Of a stretch of DNA of 9,518 bases, positions 1-6,495 are shown piece by piece. The DNA is taken from contig CBDUST010000169.1 in assembly GCA_965369945.1 (NCBI GenBank), positions 1 to 9,518 of the forward strand, read 5' to 3'. The notes beneath the pieces are model-generated. The model saw only the letters and a list, made by a program, of their open reading frames with translations, ran no database searches and was not told the DNA's origin. The position numbers and the translations under genes were made by a program. The DNA is from JADFNO01 sp965369945. Lineage in GTDB: Bacteria > Planctomycetota > Phycisphaerae > Phycisphaerales > SM1A02. Position 1 is the first letter of the stretch. The number at the start of each line of letters is the position of its first letter.

Positions 1-624
1 CAGATTGCCCGTCTGAATCTGTTCGTGAATCAATCTCGCTTGCGCGTCGATGTACCCAGCGTCGTCGTACCACGTATTACGGATCTCGAGATTCAACTGC
101 AGGCCAACTTGAACGGCTGCGCTGTAGAGTTCCTCAAGCGCAGTGCCCGTCGTTGGTCCACTGTATTGAGGATACATGGGGATCACAACGAGATCGGTGA
201 TTCCTGTTTTAACGATTTGCCGCAGGACATCGCCGATGCTCGGGTTGGCGTAGCGCATCGCGTGAAAGACGTGCCAGTCATTTGGAAGCTGGGTCTTCAA
301 AGCGGCAACTTGATCTTCGGTGATGAATTTCAGCGGCGAGCCGCGTTGCGTCCAGATTTTGCGATAGGCGTGCGCAGACTTGGGCCCACGGGACTGGGCG
401 ATCATCCGCGCCAGCGGGTAATTCAGCCATCGCCATCGGCGTGGGAGTTTGATGACATATGGATCGCTCAAGAACTGCGTGAGGTAGCGACGGACCGATT
501 TCGTATCGTGGTGGTCGGGCGTGCCGAGGTTGATCAGCAGCACAGCGCGGCGCCGTTCAGTGATGCAAAGGCACTGGGCATGACCACCCGAGCAGTCGGC
601 GCACGTCGTCGTGGACGTTGCCAT
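1..624 (-). CDS. hemH: Ferrochelatase, N-terminal part (cut by left window edge)
   Basis: Ferrochelatase inserts Fe2+ into protoporphyrin (or coproporphyrin) in the last steps of haem synthesis. Translating the minus strand from the ATG at 624 gives 208 codons with no stop before the edge. Visible family motifs, in order: LLINLGTPD (about residues 29-37) with VRRYL after it, FLSDPYVIKLP, the FHAMRYANPSI block (about 122-132), VVIPMYPQYSGPTTG (about 146-160), and a WYDD...YIDAQARLI stretch near the cut. The catalytic-histidine region and any C-terminal cluster ligands lie outside the window. The start at 624 leaves about 28 residues before the usual family start, with Cys at 8, 11, 18 and 20; a GTG at 543 would remove them but has no visible ribosome binding site. 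It sits 63 bases downstream of the membrane-protein gene on the same strand and may be co-transcribed with it. The family call is very secure; the exact start is less so. Confidence 0.95.
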   Translation of the reverse strand, partial: MATSTTTCADCSGGHAQCLCITERRRAVLLINLGTPDHHDTKSVRRYLTQFLSDPYVIKLPRRWRWLNYPLARMIAQSRGPKSAHAYRKIWTQRGSPLKFITEDQVAALKTQLPNDWHVFHAMRYANPSIGDVLRQIVKTGITDLVVIPMYPQYSGPTTGTALEELYSAAVQVGLQLNLEIRNTWYDDAGYIDAQARLIHEQIQTGNL

Positions 625-687
625 GGGTGAGTTTCCCGTCTTGTTGGGTTCTCGCGTTTGAGTTTGGAACGTATCTAGCGCGCAGGA

Positions 688-1242
688 TCAGACAGGCGGA
701 GCGCGCGGGATACAAACGCGAGCGACAAGTATCTGCGGGGTGAAGAAATGTAGATCGGCGAAGCGGGCGGTGGCGAACGAACGCGCGACAAGGAGCGCGT
801 TGGCCCGGGCACCAATGAAGCGACGCCATGCCTCGCGAAGCCGCAAGCGGATTCCACGTCGTAGTCGGCGGGTGGATCGGTGCAGGCCTTCAATCGCCAC
901 ACCAACCGCTAGGGTCATCGGCGCCAGCTTGAGCACTTGTTGTGCAGCCTGGGTTGTCGCGATCTCACGGTGAACGAGCGCACAGACCAGCAAGAACACT
1001 ATCGCTGCGCCTCGTCGGGTTCGAAACCGTAGGAACGGAGCGTCGAGCAGCTTCAAGACGAAGAAGAGTACGGTCAAGCACAAGGCGGCTAGTGCCAGCC
1101 AATTGCCCCGTTCCGGATTCGCCAAAAGCGATCGCCCAACACTGCCGAGCACTGGAATATGGATCAGGATGAGCAGCGCCCACCACGCCCGCCGAGCGGC
1201 GGGTGTGATTCGATGCAGTCGATTGAAGCGCTGCGGTGACAT
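688..1242 (-). CDS. Small multi-spanning membrane protein, unknown function
   Basis: I do not recognise this 184-residue protein. It has three clear hydrophobic segments at about residues 20-38, 48-66 and 78-95, and a weaker fourth at about 104-120. A very basic stretch follows (about 121-142, rich in Arg), then a non-hydrophobic tail, which suggests an inner-membrane protein with a positively charged cytoplasmic C-terminus. There is no catalytic motif I can name. The ATG at 1242 has only a weak ribosome binding site. The gene lies between the HD-GYP gene and hemH on the same strand, 63 bases ahead of hemH, so a shared transcript with hemH is plausible, but nothing in the sequence links it to haem synthesis. 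Support for it being real comes from the hydrophobic pattern and the fact that it fills the gap in gene orientation. Confidence 0.65.
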   Translation of the reverse strand: MSPQRFNRLHRITPAARRAWWALLILIHIPVLGSVGRSLLANPERGNWLALAALCLTVLFFVLKLLDAPFLRFRTRRGAAIVFLLVCALVHREIATTQAAQQVLKLAPMTLAVGVAIEGLHRSTRRLRRGIRLRLREAWRRFIGARANALLVARSFATARFADLHFFTPQILVARVCIPRAPPV

Positions 1243-1404
1243 GTTTGCCGAATTCTATCGGCGTGACGCACAAAAGACCATGCGGATCGGCGCCTCAAGT
1301 TGCTAATGACGGCTCGTTCGGTCAGCAGATATACGATCGGCGGGCGACGGATGAGCCGTGCGCGATATAGCACACAAGTACAACACTGTCGATTCTCAGA
1401 AACG

Positions 1405-1428
1405 GCGGGAGCGAAGGTAGCGCTCCGC
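1405..1428 (-). terminator. Probable intrinsic terminator of the HD-GYP gene
   Basis: Read on the minus strand just after the stop of the HD-GYP gene, GCGGAGCG and CGCTCCCGC form an 8-base-pair GC-rich stem with one bulged base and a 7-base loop. CGTTTCT follows, a short T-containing tail. Placement 6 bases after the stop codon fits a terminator. The T tract is weak, so termination strength is uncertain. An overlapping alternative stem, GTAGCG/CGCTAC (1417-1437), also exists. Confidence 0.5.
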
Positions 1429-1433
1429 TCACG

Positions 1434-2651
1434 CTACGCGGCTTGGTCAGCGCTGGTACGCAGATTCGGTAGATCAAACAGGTATTGATCAACGCGCTGA
1501 CCCGCAGCCTCGACGATGTGGGCGCTGCGGTCGGCATCCAAGTCCAGCATGGGAAGCTCCCCGTTCTTGTCTCGGCATGCTTCGTCCAGAACGCGAACAA
1601 CCGGCCGACAGGGCTGACGAAAGTTCAGCGACACGATCACGGCCTTTCGGCTGTTTGATAATTGGACCAGCGACCCGATTGGAAACGGCGGCAGGCGACG
1701 GATCATCAGGTATCGAACGACCGGATCGAACCAGCCCTCAAACCGATCACTGTTAAAGTCGCGCAGGGCCGCCACCGTCGGATATCGCTGCTTGGTCGGA
1801 TCGTTCAGCAGATTGTCCAGGACATTGGCCGCCGAGATGATCCGGCAGAAGATGTGGATGTCCGTGCTTTGCTGGGGGCCTTGTTGGCGACCCCCGGTGC
1901 TGATCGCTTGGTCGGGCCAGCCCGTTCCGTCAAAACGCTGATGGTGGTTGAGCACCGCATGGCGGGCTGTCGCCGGAAACCTGGACACGTCAAGTAACTG
2001 GCGTCCAGTATGAACGTGTTGGCGATATGTTTCCAACGTCTCTGGATCGTCCGGCGGCGCGTGTATCTCATGGTGCTGCCTGGCCTCCTGGGTCGTTCCT
2101 ACCTTGCCGATGTCATGCAGCATCGCCCCGAGTCCCAGCGGGACCACATCGCGCGCATGCTCCGGAGCAAGCTGTGGCCGTTGACTCACGAGATACGTTT
2201 CCATCTCCAAACCCACGAGCAGCGAAAGGAACGCGACGTTGGCGCAATGTGTGAAGACCTGGCTCGGATCGGCCAGCAGTTGATGGCTTAGATGTGCATA
2301 TTGCCCGCTACTGATCAGCTCGAAAACAAGGTCGGTGACCGATTGACGATACGTTTGTAGCTGAGCGCCGGAGACGCTCGATACCGAGATCCGGCTGAAA
2401 TCCTTCTTCAAGCCGTTAAAGACGCTCAGCCTTGCTGATGAAAGGTTGGAAGCGACCGCGGCATCCAGATCGGCCGTCGCGTCGTGGCGAATCCACACTT
2501 CGCTCACGCCCAGCCGGCGCAAGTAGTTGATCATGCGCGAATCAAGCGTCACGCCCGGGCGAAGCAGCTCGGTGGAGGTTCGGCGTGGATGGGGAATTGA
2601 TCCGCCAACCTCCATGCCCGGTTCGAGCGTATTTACATTGCATAACAACAT
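1434..2651 (-). CDS. HD-GYP domain protein (c-di-GMP phosphodiesterase-like)
   Basis: HD-GYP proteins hydrolyse cyclic di-GMP with a di- or tri-metal centre; some members are only receptors. In this 405-residue protein an N-terminal module (about 5-55, LEPGMEV...LLRPGVTLDSRM...LGVSEVWI) is of the kind that often precedes HD-GYP domains. The HD-GYP domain runs from about 130 to 345. Seen motifs are H135, H179-D180 in MLHDIGKVG, H212xxxG216, H236-H237 followed by DGTGWP (241-246), and the closing P-x-G-S-x-V-x-LS...AVIV segment typical of this clade (about 324-340). Two positions deviate: the HHE motif reads HHQ (Q238), and the A-D-x-F-D motif reads AANVLD, putting Asn276 where the HD superfamily usually has a metal-binding Asp. 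There is no membrane segment or receiver domain, so it is probably cytoplasmic. It starts divergently from the 2884 gene. The family is secure; the activity is doubtful. Confidence 0.9.
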   Translation of the reverse strand: MLLCNVNTLEPGMEVGGSIPHPRRTSTELLRPGVTLDSRMINYLRRLGVSEVWIRHDATADLDAAVASNLSSARLSVFNGLKKDFSRISVSSVSGAQLQTYRQSVTDLVFELISSGQYAHLSHQLLADPSQVFTHCANVAFLSLLVGLEMETYLVSQRPQLAPEHARDVVPLGLGAMLHDIGKVGTTQEARQHHEIHAPPDDPETLETYRQHVHTGRQLLDVSRFPATARHAVLNHHQRFDGTGWPDQAISTGGRQQGPQQSTDIHIFCRIISAANVLDNLLNDPTKQRYPTVAALRDFNSDRFEGWFDPVVRYLMIRRLPPFPIGSLVQLSNSRKAVIVSLNFRQPCRPVVRVLDEACRDKNGELPMLDLDADRSAHIVEAAGQRVDQYLFDLPNLRTSADQAA

Positions 2652-2727
2652 TAGCGGAAGCTCTTTGGATGAAGCGCACCTTCTGGATATTGGTCGGAAA
2701 ACCGGCCCGAGGAGGTTAGCCGGACGG

Positions 2728-2751
2728 CGTCAACTGTCGGTAGGATTGACG
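2728..2751. promoter_or_regulatory. Inverted repeat CGTCAA-N12-TTGACG, possible operator
   Basis: A perfect 6-base inverted repeat with a 12-base spacer lies in the 232-base divergent intergenic region between the HD-GYP gene and the 2884 gene, 32 bases upstream of the TATAAT box. The half-site TTGACG resembles a -35 hexamer on either strand, but no good -10 sits 16-18 bases away. It could bind a dimeric regulator. A six-base repeat can also occur by chance. Confidence 0.25.
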
Positions 2752-2782
2752 GCTTGAAGGAATTCAGTTCCAGCCAACGCCC

Positions 2783-2788
2783 TATAAT
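2783..2788 (+). promoter_or_regulatory. TATAAT -10 element ahead of the membrane protein/aroB operon
   Basis: An exact sigma70-type -10 hexamer lies about 95 bases before the ATG at 2884, in the only intergenic space ahead of this operon. The hexamer 17 bases upstream (GAATTC, 2760-2765) is a poor -35, and there is no extended -10 TG. If it is used, it would give a leader of roughly 90 bases that contains the hairpin at 2841-2875. Confidence 0.35.
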
Positions 2789-2840
2789 CACCTGTCGGCT
2801 GAGGGTCGCGCGGTTCGAGTGTTGATTTGCTCAGATCGTT

Positions 2841-2875
2841 CCCGGTTCATGGTCGATCGGACTTTGAACCTAGGG
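2841..2875 (+). promoter_or_regulatory. Leader hairpin overlapping the ribosome binding site of the 2884 gene
   Basis: The 35 bases before the start codon fold into a near-continuous stem. GGTTCA (2844-2849) pairs with TGAACC (2865-2870). After one T/T mismatch, GGTC (2851-2854) pairs with GACT (2860-2863, one G-T wobble) around a GATCG loop. Outside, CCC (2841-2843) pairs with GGG (2873-2875) across a two-base bulge. That GGG belongs to AGGG at 2872-2875, the best Shine-Dalgarno candidate, 8 bases before the ATG. The structure could therefore limit translation of the operon's first gene. There is no T tract, so it does not look like a terminator. The pairing is seen; the function is inferred. 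Confidence 0.45.
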
Positions 2876-2883
2876 TGTAGGCG

Positions 2884-3609
2884 ATGAATTCAGCAGGCAT
2901 CATTCTTGCAATAGCACTCATGGCCATTCCTCCGTTGACGGAGGATCAGCGCGTTCGATTAGCCACCGCATTCGACGGACGCGATCATCAGGAGGCCGCG
3001 TTCGGCGCGCTGATCGAAAACGCGCGCGTTTGGACGGCCGGAATTGGCGACGCACCCGTCCGCTTGCACCCGAACCTTGCGGCAATGCTGGACGATCCCG
3101 AGGCGTACCGTGGGACTTTGTGTCGGATAACCGGCCGACTTCAGCAGCAAACGCCGCTACCTGCGCCTTACCAGGGCGTTACGGAGTGGTTCGTCCGAGA
3201 CGATTCGGGTCAACCCATCTTGGTGTACGTCGTCGGCCATGCCGGCGATCCCGCCATCGTCGATGGGCAAGCGGTGATTCTCCACGGGCGGTATTACAAG
3301 CGTGTCGATGAGATTGCGCGCGACGGCGTGTCTCGGAGCTACCCGGCATTTGTCGGGGCGTTTCCCCGTCGGCCTACCGGCGCGGATGGGGCGGTGGGCG
3401 GCATGGCAGTGATCGTGATCCCCATTGCTGTGTTGCTCGTCGTTTTTATCGTTCTCATGCTGTACGTACGGCGGAACAGGGCTCAGCGGCACATCCGCCG
3501 ATCGCCGTCTGGTGAACGAATCGAAGTGGACGAAACGCCGGGCTTGCCCGATGATCCTGTCGCGGCGCTCAGTGAAATGCGCCGACGCGCCGAGGCAGAC
3601 AGCGCATGA
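2884..3609 (+). CDS. Single-pass membrane protein with OB-fold-like domain, unknown function
   Basis: This 241-residue protein has a hydrophobic N-terminus (about 4-17) that is probably a short signal sequence or anchor. A 55-residue region follows, then a beta-rich domain (about 72-163) with YRGTLCRITGRL, a central TEWFVRDDSGQPILVYVV strand pair, and HGRYYKRV...PAFVGAFP. A strong transmembrane segment lies at about 173-194, then a basic stop-transfer stretch (RRNRAQRHIRR) and an acidic tail. The 'YRG-x-x-x-R-ITGRL ... GYFFKR-like ... PA-x-VG' layout resembles OB-fold-like domains I associate with planctomycete membrane proteins; that is recollection, not a search result. The C-terminal tail should be cytoplasmic and the OB-like domain extracytoplasmic. 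Its stop overlaps the aroB start by ATGA, so the two are translationally coupled. I cannot name a role, and nothing in it suggests shikimate chemistry. Confidence 0.8.
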   Translation: MNSAGIILAIALMAIPPLTEDQRVRLATAFDGRDHQEAAFGALIENARVWTAGIGDAPVRLHPNLAAMLDDPEAYRGTLCRITGRLQQQTPLPAPYQGVTEWFVRDDSGQPILVYVVGHAGDPAIVDGQAVILHGRYYKRVDEIARDGVSRSYPAFVGAFPRRPTGADGAVGGMAVIVIPIAVLLVVFIVLMLYVRRNRAQRHIRRSPSGERIEVDETPGLPDDPVAALSEMRRRAEADSA

Positions 3610-4730
3610 CCGCCACGCGAATACCAGTCAATATTCCCAGCCATCCCTACGACGTGGTTATCGATCACGGTTCGCTTGAACAATTGGGATCGCTGGTTCA
3701 TGCGGTCGCGCCGAGCGCAAGCGTGCTGCGTGTAATTGACCAGAAGATCGTATCGACGCATGGTCAGGCAGCGATGGCGTCGCTCACCGGTGCGAACATC
3801 AAGTCCACGGTTGTCGAGCTGGCTGCGGAGGAATCACAAAAAACGATCGAGTCCGTGCAGCGAATCTTTGAGGCGATGCTGGCGACGGGTCTTGATCGTA
3901 GCAGCTGCGTTGTCGCGCTGGGAGGCGGGATCATTGGCGATATCGCGGGGTTTGCAGCAGCCAGCTATATGCGCGGCGTGGGTTTGGTACAGGTTCCAAC
4001 AACGCTGTTGGGAATGGTTGATGCGGCCATTGGGGGCAAGACAGGCGTGAACTTCCCGCTTCCAGATGGCGGGCTCGGAAAGAATATGATCGGCGCGTTC
4101 TGGCAGCCCAAGGCGGTCATTGCTGATCCACAGGTGCTGACGACGCTCGACGCGCGCGATTTCCGCTGCGGCCTGGCGGAGTGCGTGAAGGCTGGCTTGA
4201 TCGCCGATGAGTCGCTGCTGCAATTCCTTGGTACTGCATCGTCAGACATTCTTGCGCTCGATCAGGGTGTTCTTGCGATATTGATCGAGCGTTGTGTGTG
4301 GATCAAGGCTGAGATTGTCGAGGCCGACGAACGAGAGGCCGGACGCAGGGCCCTGCTGAACCTGGGTCACACCTTCGCGCATGCGATGGAGTCGATCGAG
4401 CAGCTTGGATTGCGTCACGGAGAGGCGGTGTCAATCGGCTTAGTCGCTGCGGCGACCTGCGCTGTCCACAGCAACCGACTCAACGCTGAGCAGCAGCAAC
4501 AGATCGAGAAACTGCTGGAATCGTTCGGCCTGCCGATTCGTTTACCCGAGCCGGTCGACGAAAAGCGCTTGGTGAGCGCGATGCGTTACGACAAGAAGGC
4601 CAAGCGGGGGCAGGTCACGTTGATTCTCCCCTCAGGTCTGGGTAGCGCCGAGCTCGTAGAGGACGTGCCAGCTGAGGTGGTGGCGGCAGGTTGGGCCAGT
4701 GTTCGTGCGTCGGTTGTTTCCTCGGCCTGA
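3606..4730 (+). CDS. aroB: 3-dehydroquinate synthase
   Basis: AroB converts DAHP to 3-dehydroquinate, the second step of the shikimate pathway, using NAD+ and Zn2+ (or Co2+) in the cytoplasm. The 374-residue length is normal. Seen motifs are the NAD-binding GGG block (ALGGGIIGDIAGF, 104-116), PTTLLGMVDAAIGGKTGVN (131-149) with K145, K159-N160 in LGKNMIG, zinc ligand E192 in LAECVK, zinc ligand H255 in LGHTFAHA, zinc ligand H271 in RHGEAV, and MRYDKKAKRG near the end. All catalytic positions are present, so the enzyme should be active. A small insertion (PDGG) widens the loop between GVNFPL and GLGKN. The ATG overlaps the stop of the upstream gene, and GAGG at 3592-3595 is a suitable ribosome binding site 10 bases ahead of it. 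The next gene starts 21 bases downstream. Confidence 0.97.
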   Translation: MTATRIPVNIPSHPYDVVIDHGSLEQLGSLVHAVAPSASVLRVIDQKIVSTHGQAAMASLTGANIKSTVVELAAEESQKTIESVQRIFEAMLATGLDRSSCVVALGGGIIGDIAGFAAASYMRGVGLVQVPTTLLGMVDAAIGGKTGVNFPLPDGGLGKNMIGAFWQPKAVIADPQVLTTLDARDFRCGLAECVKAGLIADESLLQFLGTASSDILALDQGVLAILIERCVWIKAEIVEADEREAGRRALLNLGHTFAHAMESIEQLGLRHGEAVSIGLVAAATCAVHSNRLNAEQQQQIEKLLESFGLPIRLPEPVDEKRLVSAMRYDKKAKRGQVTLILPSGLGSAELVEDVPAEVVAAGWASVRASVVSSA

Positions 4731-4751
4731 GCCGTTTACGCTGCCGGTCAT

Positions 4752-6368
4752 ATGAATTCGGCACTGGACCAACCGGAACTGTCGTCGTTGCCAAGATCAC
4801 TTCGAACGACAGTGATTCTGTGCTCAATCACGGCGATCATCTGGCTGTTGGCGGTGCGAATTCTGGGGCCCTCCGATGCATGGGACCAAACGCAGCCCAG
4901 CACCATGGCCTACACCAGCGACATCATCGCCAACGGGCGATGGGTCCTGCCCGTGGAACGAGGCGAATACCCCGCGAGCAAGCCCCCACTGTACAACTGG
5001 CTGGCCGTACCCTTGGTGAAGTTGATGGGCTACTCCAGCGAGTTGGCCCACAAGTCACCGAGCATCGCAGCGCTGTTGCTGAGCTGGCTGATCATCGTAC
5101 GGGTTGGACGCAGGCTTGACCGCGATGGCGGCGGCGCGCTGGGCTGGCTTGCGGGTCTGATGGTGCTGTGTAACTACACCTACTTCAAACTCGGCTATCT
5201 CGCCCGACCCGACATGCTGCTGACGCTTTGGCTCACACTGGGGTGGGTCGCCGCAACGTCGCTGCTGATTGCACCAACCGGGGAACGACATGCCCGGCGC
5301 CGACTCGCGCTGCAAGTAGTGTTCTGGCTATCCGTGCTTCTTGCAGCGCTTACAAAGGGGCCGCCGGCCGTCTTACTTCCCGGCTATGCGATTATTGGGG
5401 CCCGCTTGCTACGAGGATCGTTCAAAGAGTCGCGGATCTTCGGATGGTGGTGGGGACTCCCCATTACGATGGGACTAGTCGGCCTTTGGATCTGGGGGGT
5501 GTACCGCATCGACCCCGATCACCTGCGGCAGAAGCTGTGGTTCGACGAGATCGCCGGGCGGGTGACCGGCCTAGGCCCAGAGGGTAACCAGCTCGGGCCG
5601 ATCGAGTTCGTACGGCGAATTGCGCATATGCCGACGTATTACCTGCTTCGATTCGCGCCGTGGTCGGTGCTATCGATCCTTGCGATGATCGCGATATGGA
5701 AACGCACTCCGCCAGCTTCGACCGAGGGCCGTCGGCGACGGTACTGGACGACCCTCGGCGAGACCGGCCGATGGCTCAATGGCGCCGCGGTCTTCATCGT
5801 GATCGTCATTGTGTTCTTCACGCTCAGTACGGGAAAGCGAGCCGACTACATCGCTGCGGCGTTCGTCCCGGGCGCGTTCCTGAGCGCCTGGTGGCTACGA
5901 CAGCTTCCAGGACGACTCAACGCGACCGGGATATGGACTGCGCAGGTTGCTGCGGGGGTCGTGCTGGCGGTGATGAGCCTCGTAAATCAGTTTCAACCTC
6001 CTGCTAAGAAGGTGCCGCGGGAAGTCGGCGATGCGATCAACAGTTTTATCCACGAGGCCGAGCAATACCTTCAGGCCCAACCGGGCCCGGTCGTGTTCTG
6101 GGCGGCCGGCACGACCCACTTGCAGGGCTATCTGGGATATAGCGAGCCAGACGGTTCCGGGCCGCTTCGCCGCCAAATCGAGGCCGGCCAGCCGTTCTGG
6201 CTCATCGCCGGTCGCCGATCTGAACCGCTGGCGACGGTGAGAGATTGGCTGGCTGAGATGCAATACCAACTCCGAATGAGCCGGACCTGCCGCTCCGACG
6301 ATCTGCCCCGATACACCGGCTGGCCCGGCGTGGTTACGCTGTACCGAGTCGAGCCTCTACCGCCCTGA
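4752..6368 (+). CDS. GT-C glycosyltransferase, ArnT/PMT-like integral membrane protein
   Basis: Proteins of this superfamily move a sugar from a polyprenyl-phosphate carrier to a lipid or protein on the outer face of the cytoplasmic membrane. The 538-residue protein begins with a transmembrane helix (about 19-37), then an extracytoplasmic loop with the acidic motif WDQTQP (44-49, the usual catalytic Asp region), NGRWVLPVERGEYPASKPPLYNWL-type loop residues (61-84) and LARPDMLLTLW (150-160). About ten further hydrophobic segments follow (near 104-116, 130-146, 153-172, 187-202, 205-219, 231-250, 296-316, 343-360, 366-382 and 394-412). TGKRADYIAAAFVPG (360-374) matches the KR-x-Y-x-x-x-x-x-P element of ArnT-like enzymes. 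A soluble domain of about 120 residues closes the protein. The acceptor and sugar cannot be read from sequence. The start has no clear ribosome binding site, so it may depend on coupling to aroB. Confidence 0.88.
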   Translation: MNSALDQPELSSLPRSLRTTVILCSITAIIWLLAVRILGPSDAWDQTQPSTMAYTSDIIANGRWVLPVERGEYPASKPPLYNWLAVPLVKLMGYSSELAHKSPSIAALLLSWLIIVRVGRRLDRDGGGALGWLAGLMVLCNYTYFKLGYLARPDMLLTLWLTLGWVAATSLLIAPTGERHARRRLALQVVFWLSVLLAALTKGPPAVLLPGYAIIGARLLRGSFKESRIFGWWWGLPITMGLVGLWIWGVYRIDPDHLRQKLWFDEIAGRVTGLGPEGNQLGPIEFVRRIAHMPTYYLLRFAPWSVLSILAMIAIWKRTPPASTEGRRRRYWTTLGETGRWLNGAAVFIVIVIVFFTLSTGKRADYIAAAFVPGAFLSAWWLRQLPGRLNATGIWTAQVAAGVVLAVMSLVNQFQPPAKKVPREVGDAINSFIHEAEQYLQAQPGPVVFWAAGTTHLQGYLGYSEPDGSGPLRRQIEAGQPFWLIAGRRSEPLATVRDWLAEMQYQLRMSRTCRSDDLPRYTGWPGVVTLYRVEPLPP

Positions 6369-6455
6369 TCTACCCGGCTGACCGCTTGTATTCATCCTCC
6401 AAGCCGCTCGCTTCCGATAATCCAATCATCATTATTGCGCGTTTGTGAGTCGGTC

Positions 6456-6474
6456 GAGATCGTGATGCGATCTC
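6456..6474 (+). promoter_or_regulatory. Perfect inverted repeat in the leader of the ParA-CBM48 gene
   Basis: GAGATCG, five bases, then CGATCTC form a perfect 7-base inverted repeat ending 21 bases before the GTG start. It could be an operator, since ParA-type genes are often autoregulated, or a leader hairpin. It is the only clear structure in the 127-base gap 6369-6495. I found no convincing promoter pair there; GATAAT at 6416-6421 lacks a -35. A GGGGA at 6481-6485 is the likely ribosome binding site and is not inside the repeat. Confidence 0.35.
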
Positions 6475-6495
6475 AGACCCGGGGATTGTGTCGTC

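Noticed and set aside
25..630. Open frame of 201 codons on the plus strand
   Set aside because: It lies opposite hemH, whose minus-strand translation shows multiple ferrochelatase motifs. The plus-strand product has no recognisable features.
2746..2788. TTGACG as the -35 partner of TATAAT
   Set aside because: The hexamers are 31 bases apart, far beyond the usual 16-18, so they cannot be one promoter.
6386..6421. Possible promoter TTGTAT ... GATAAT before the ParA gene
   Set aside because: The spacing is 24 bases, too long for a sigma70 promoter, and no better -35 fits GATAAT.
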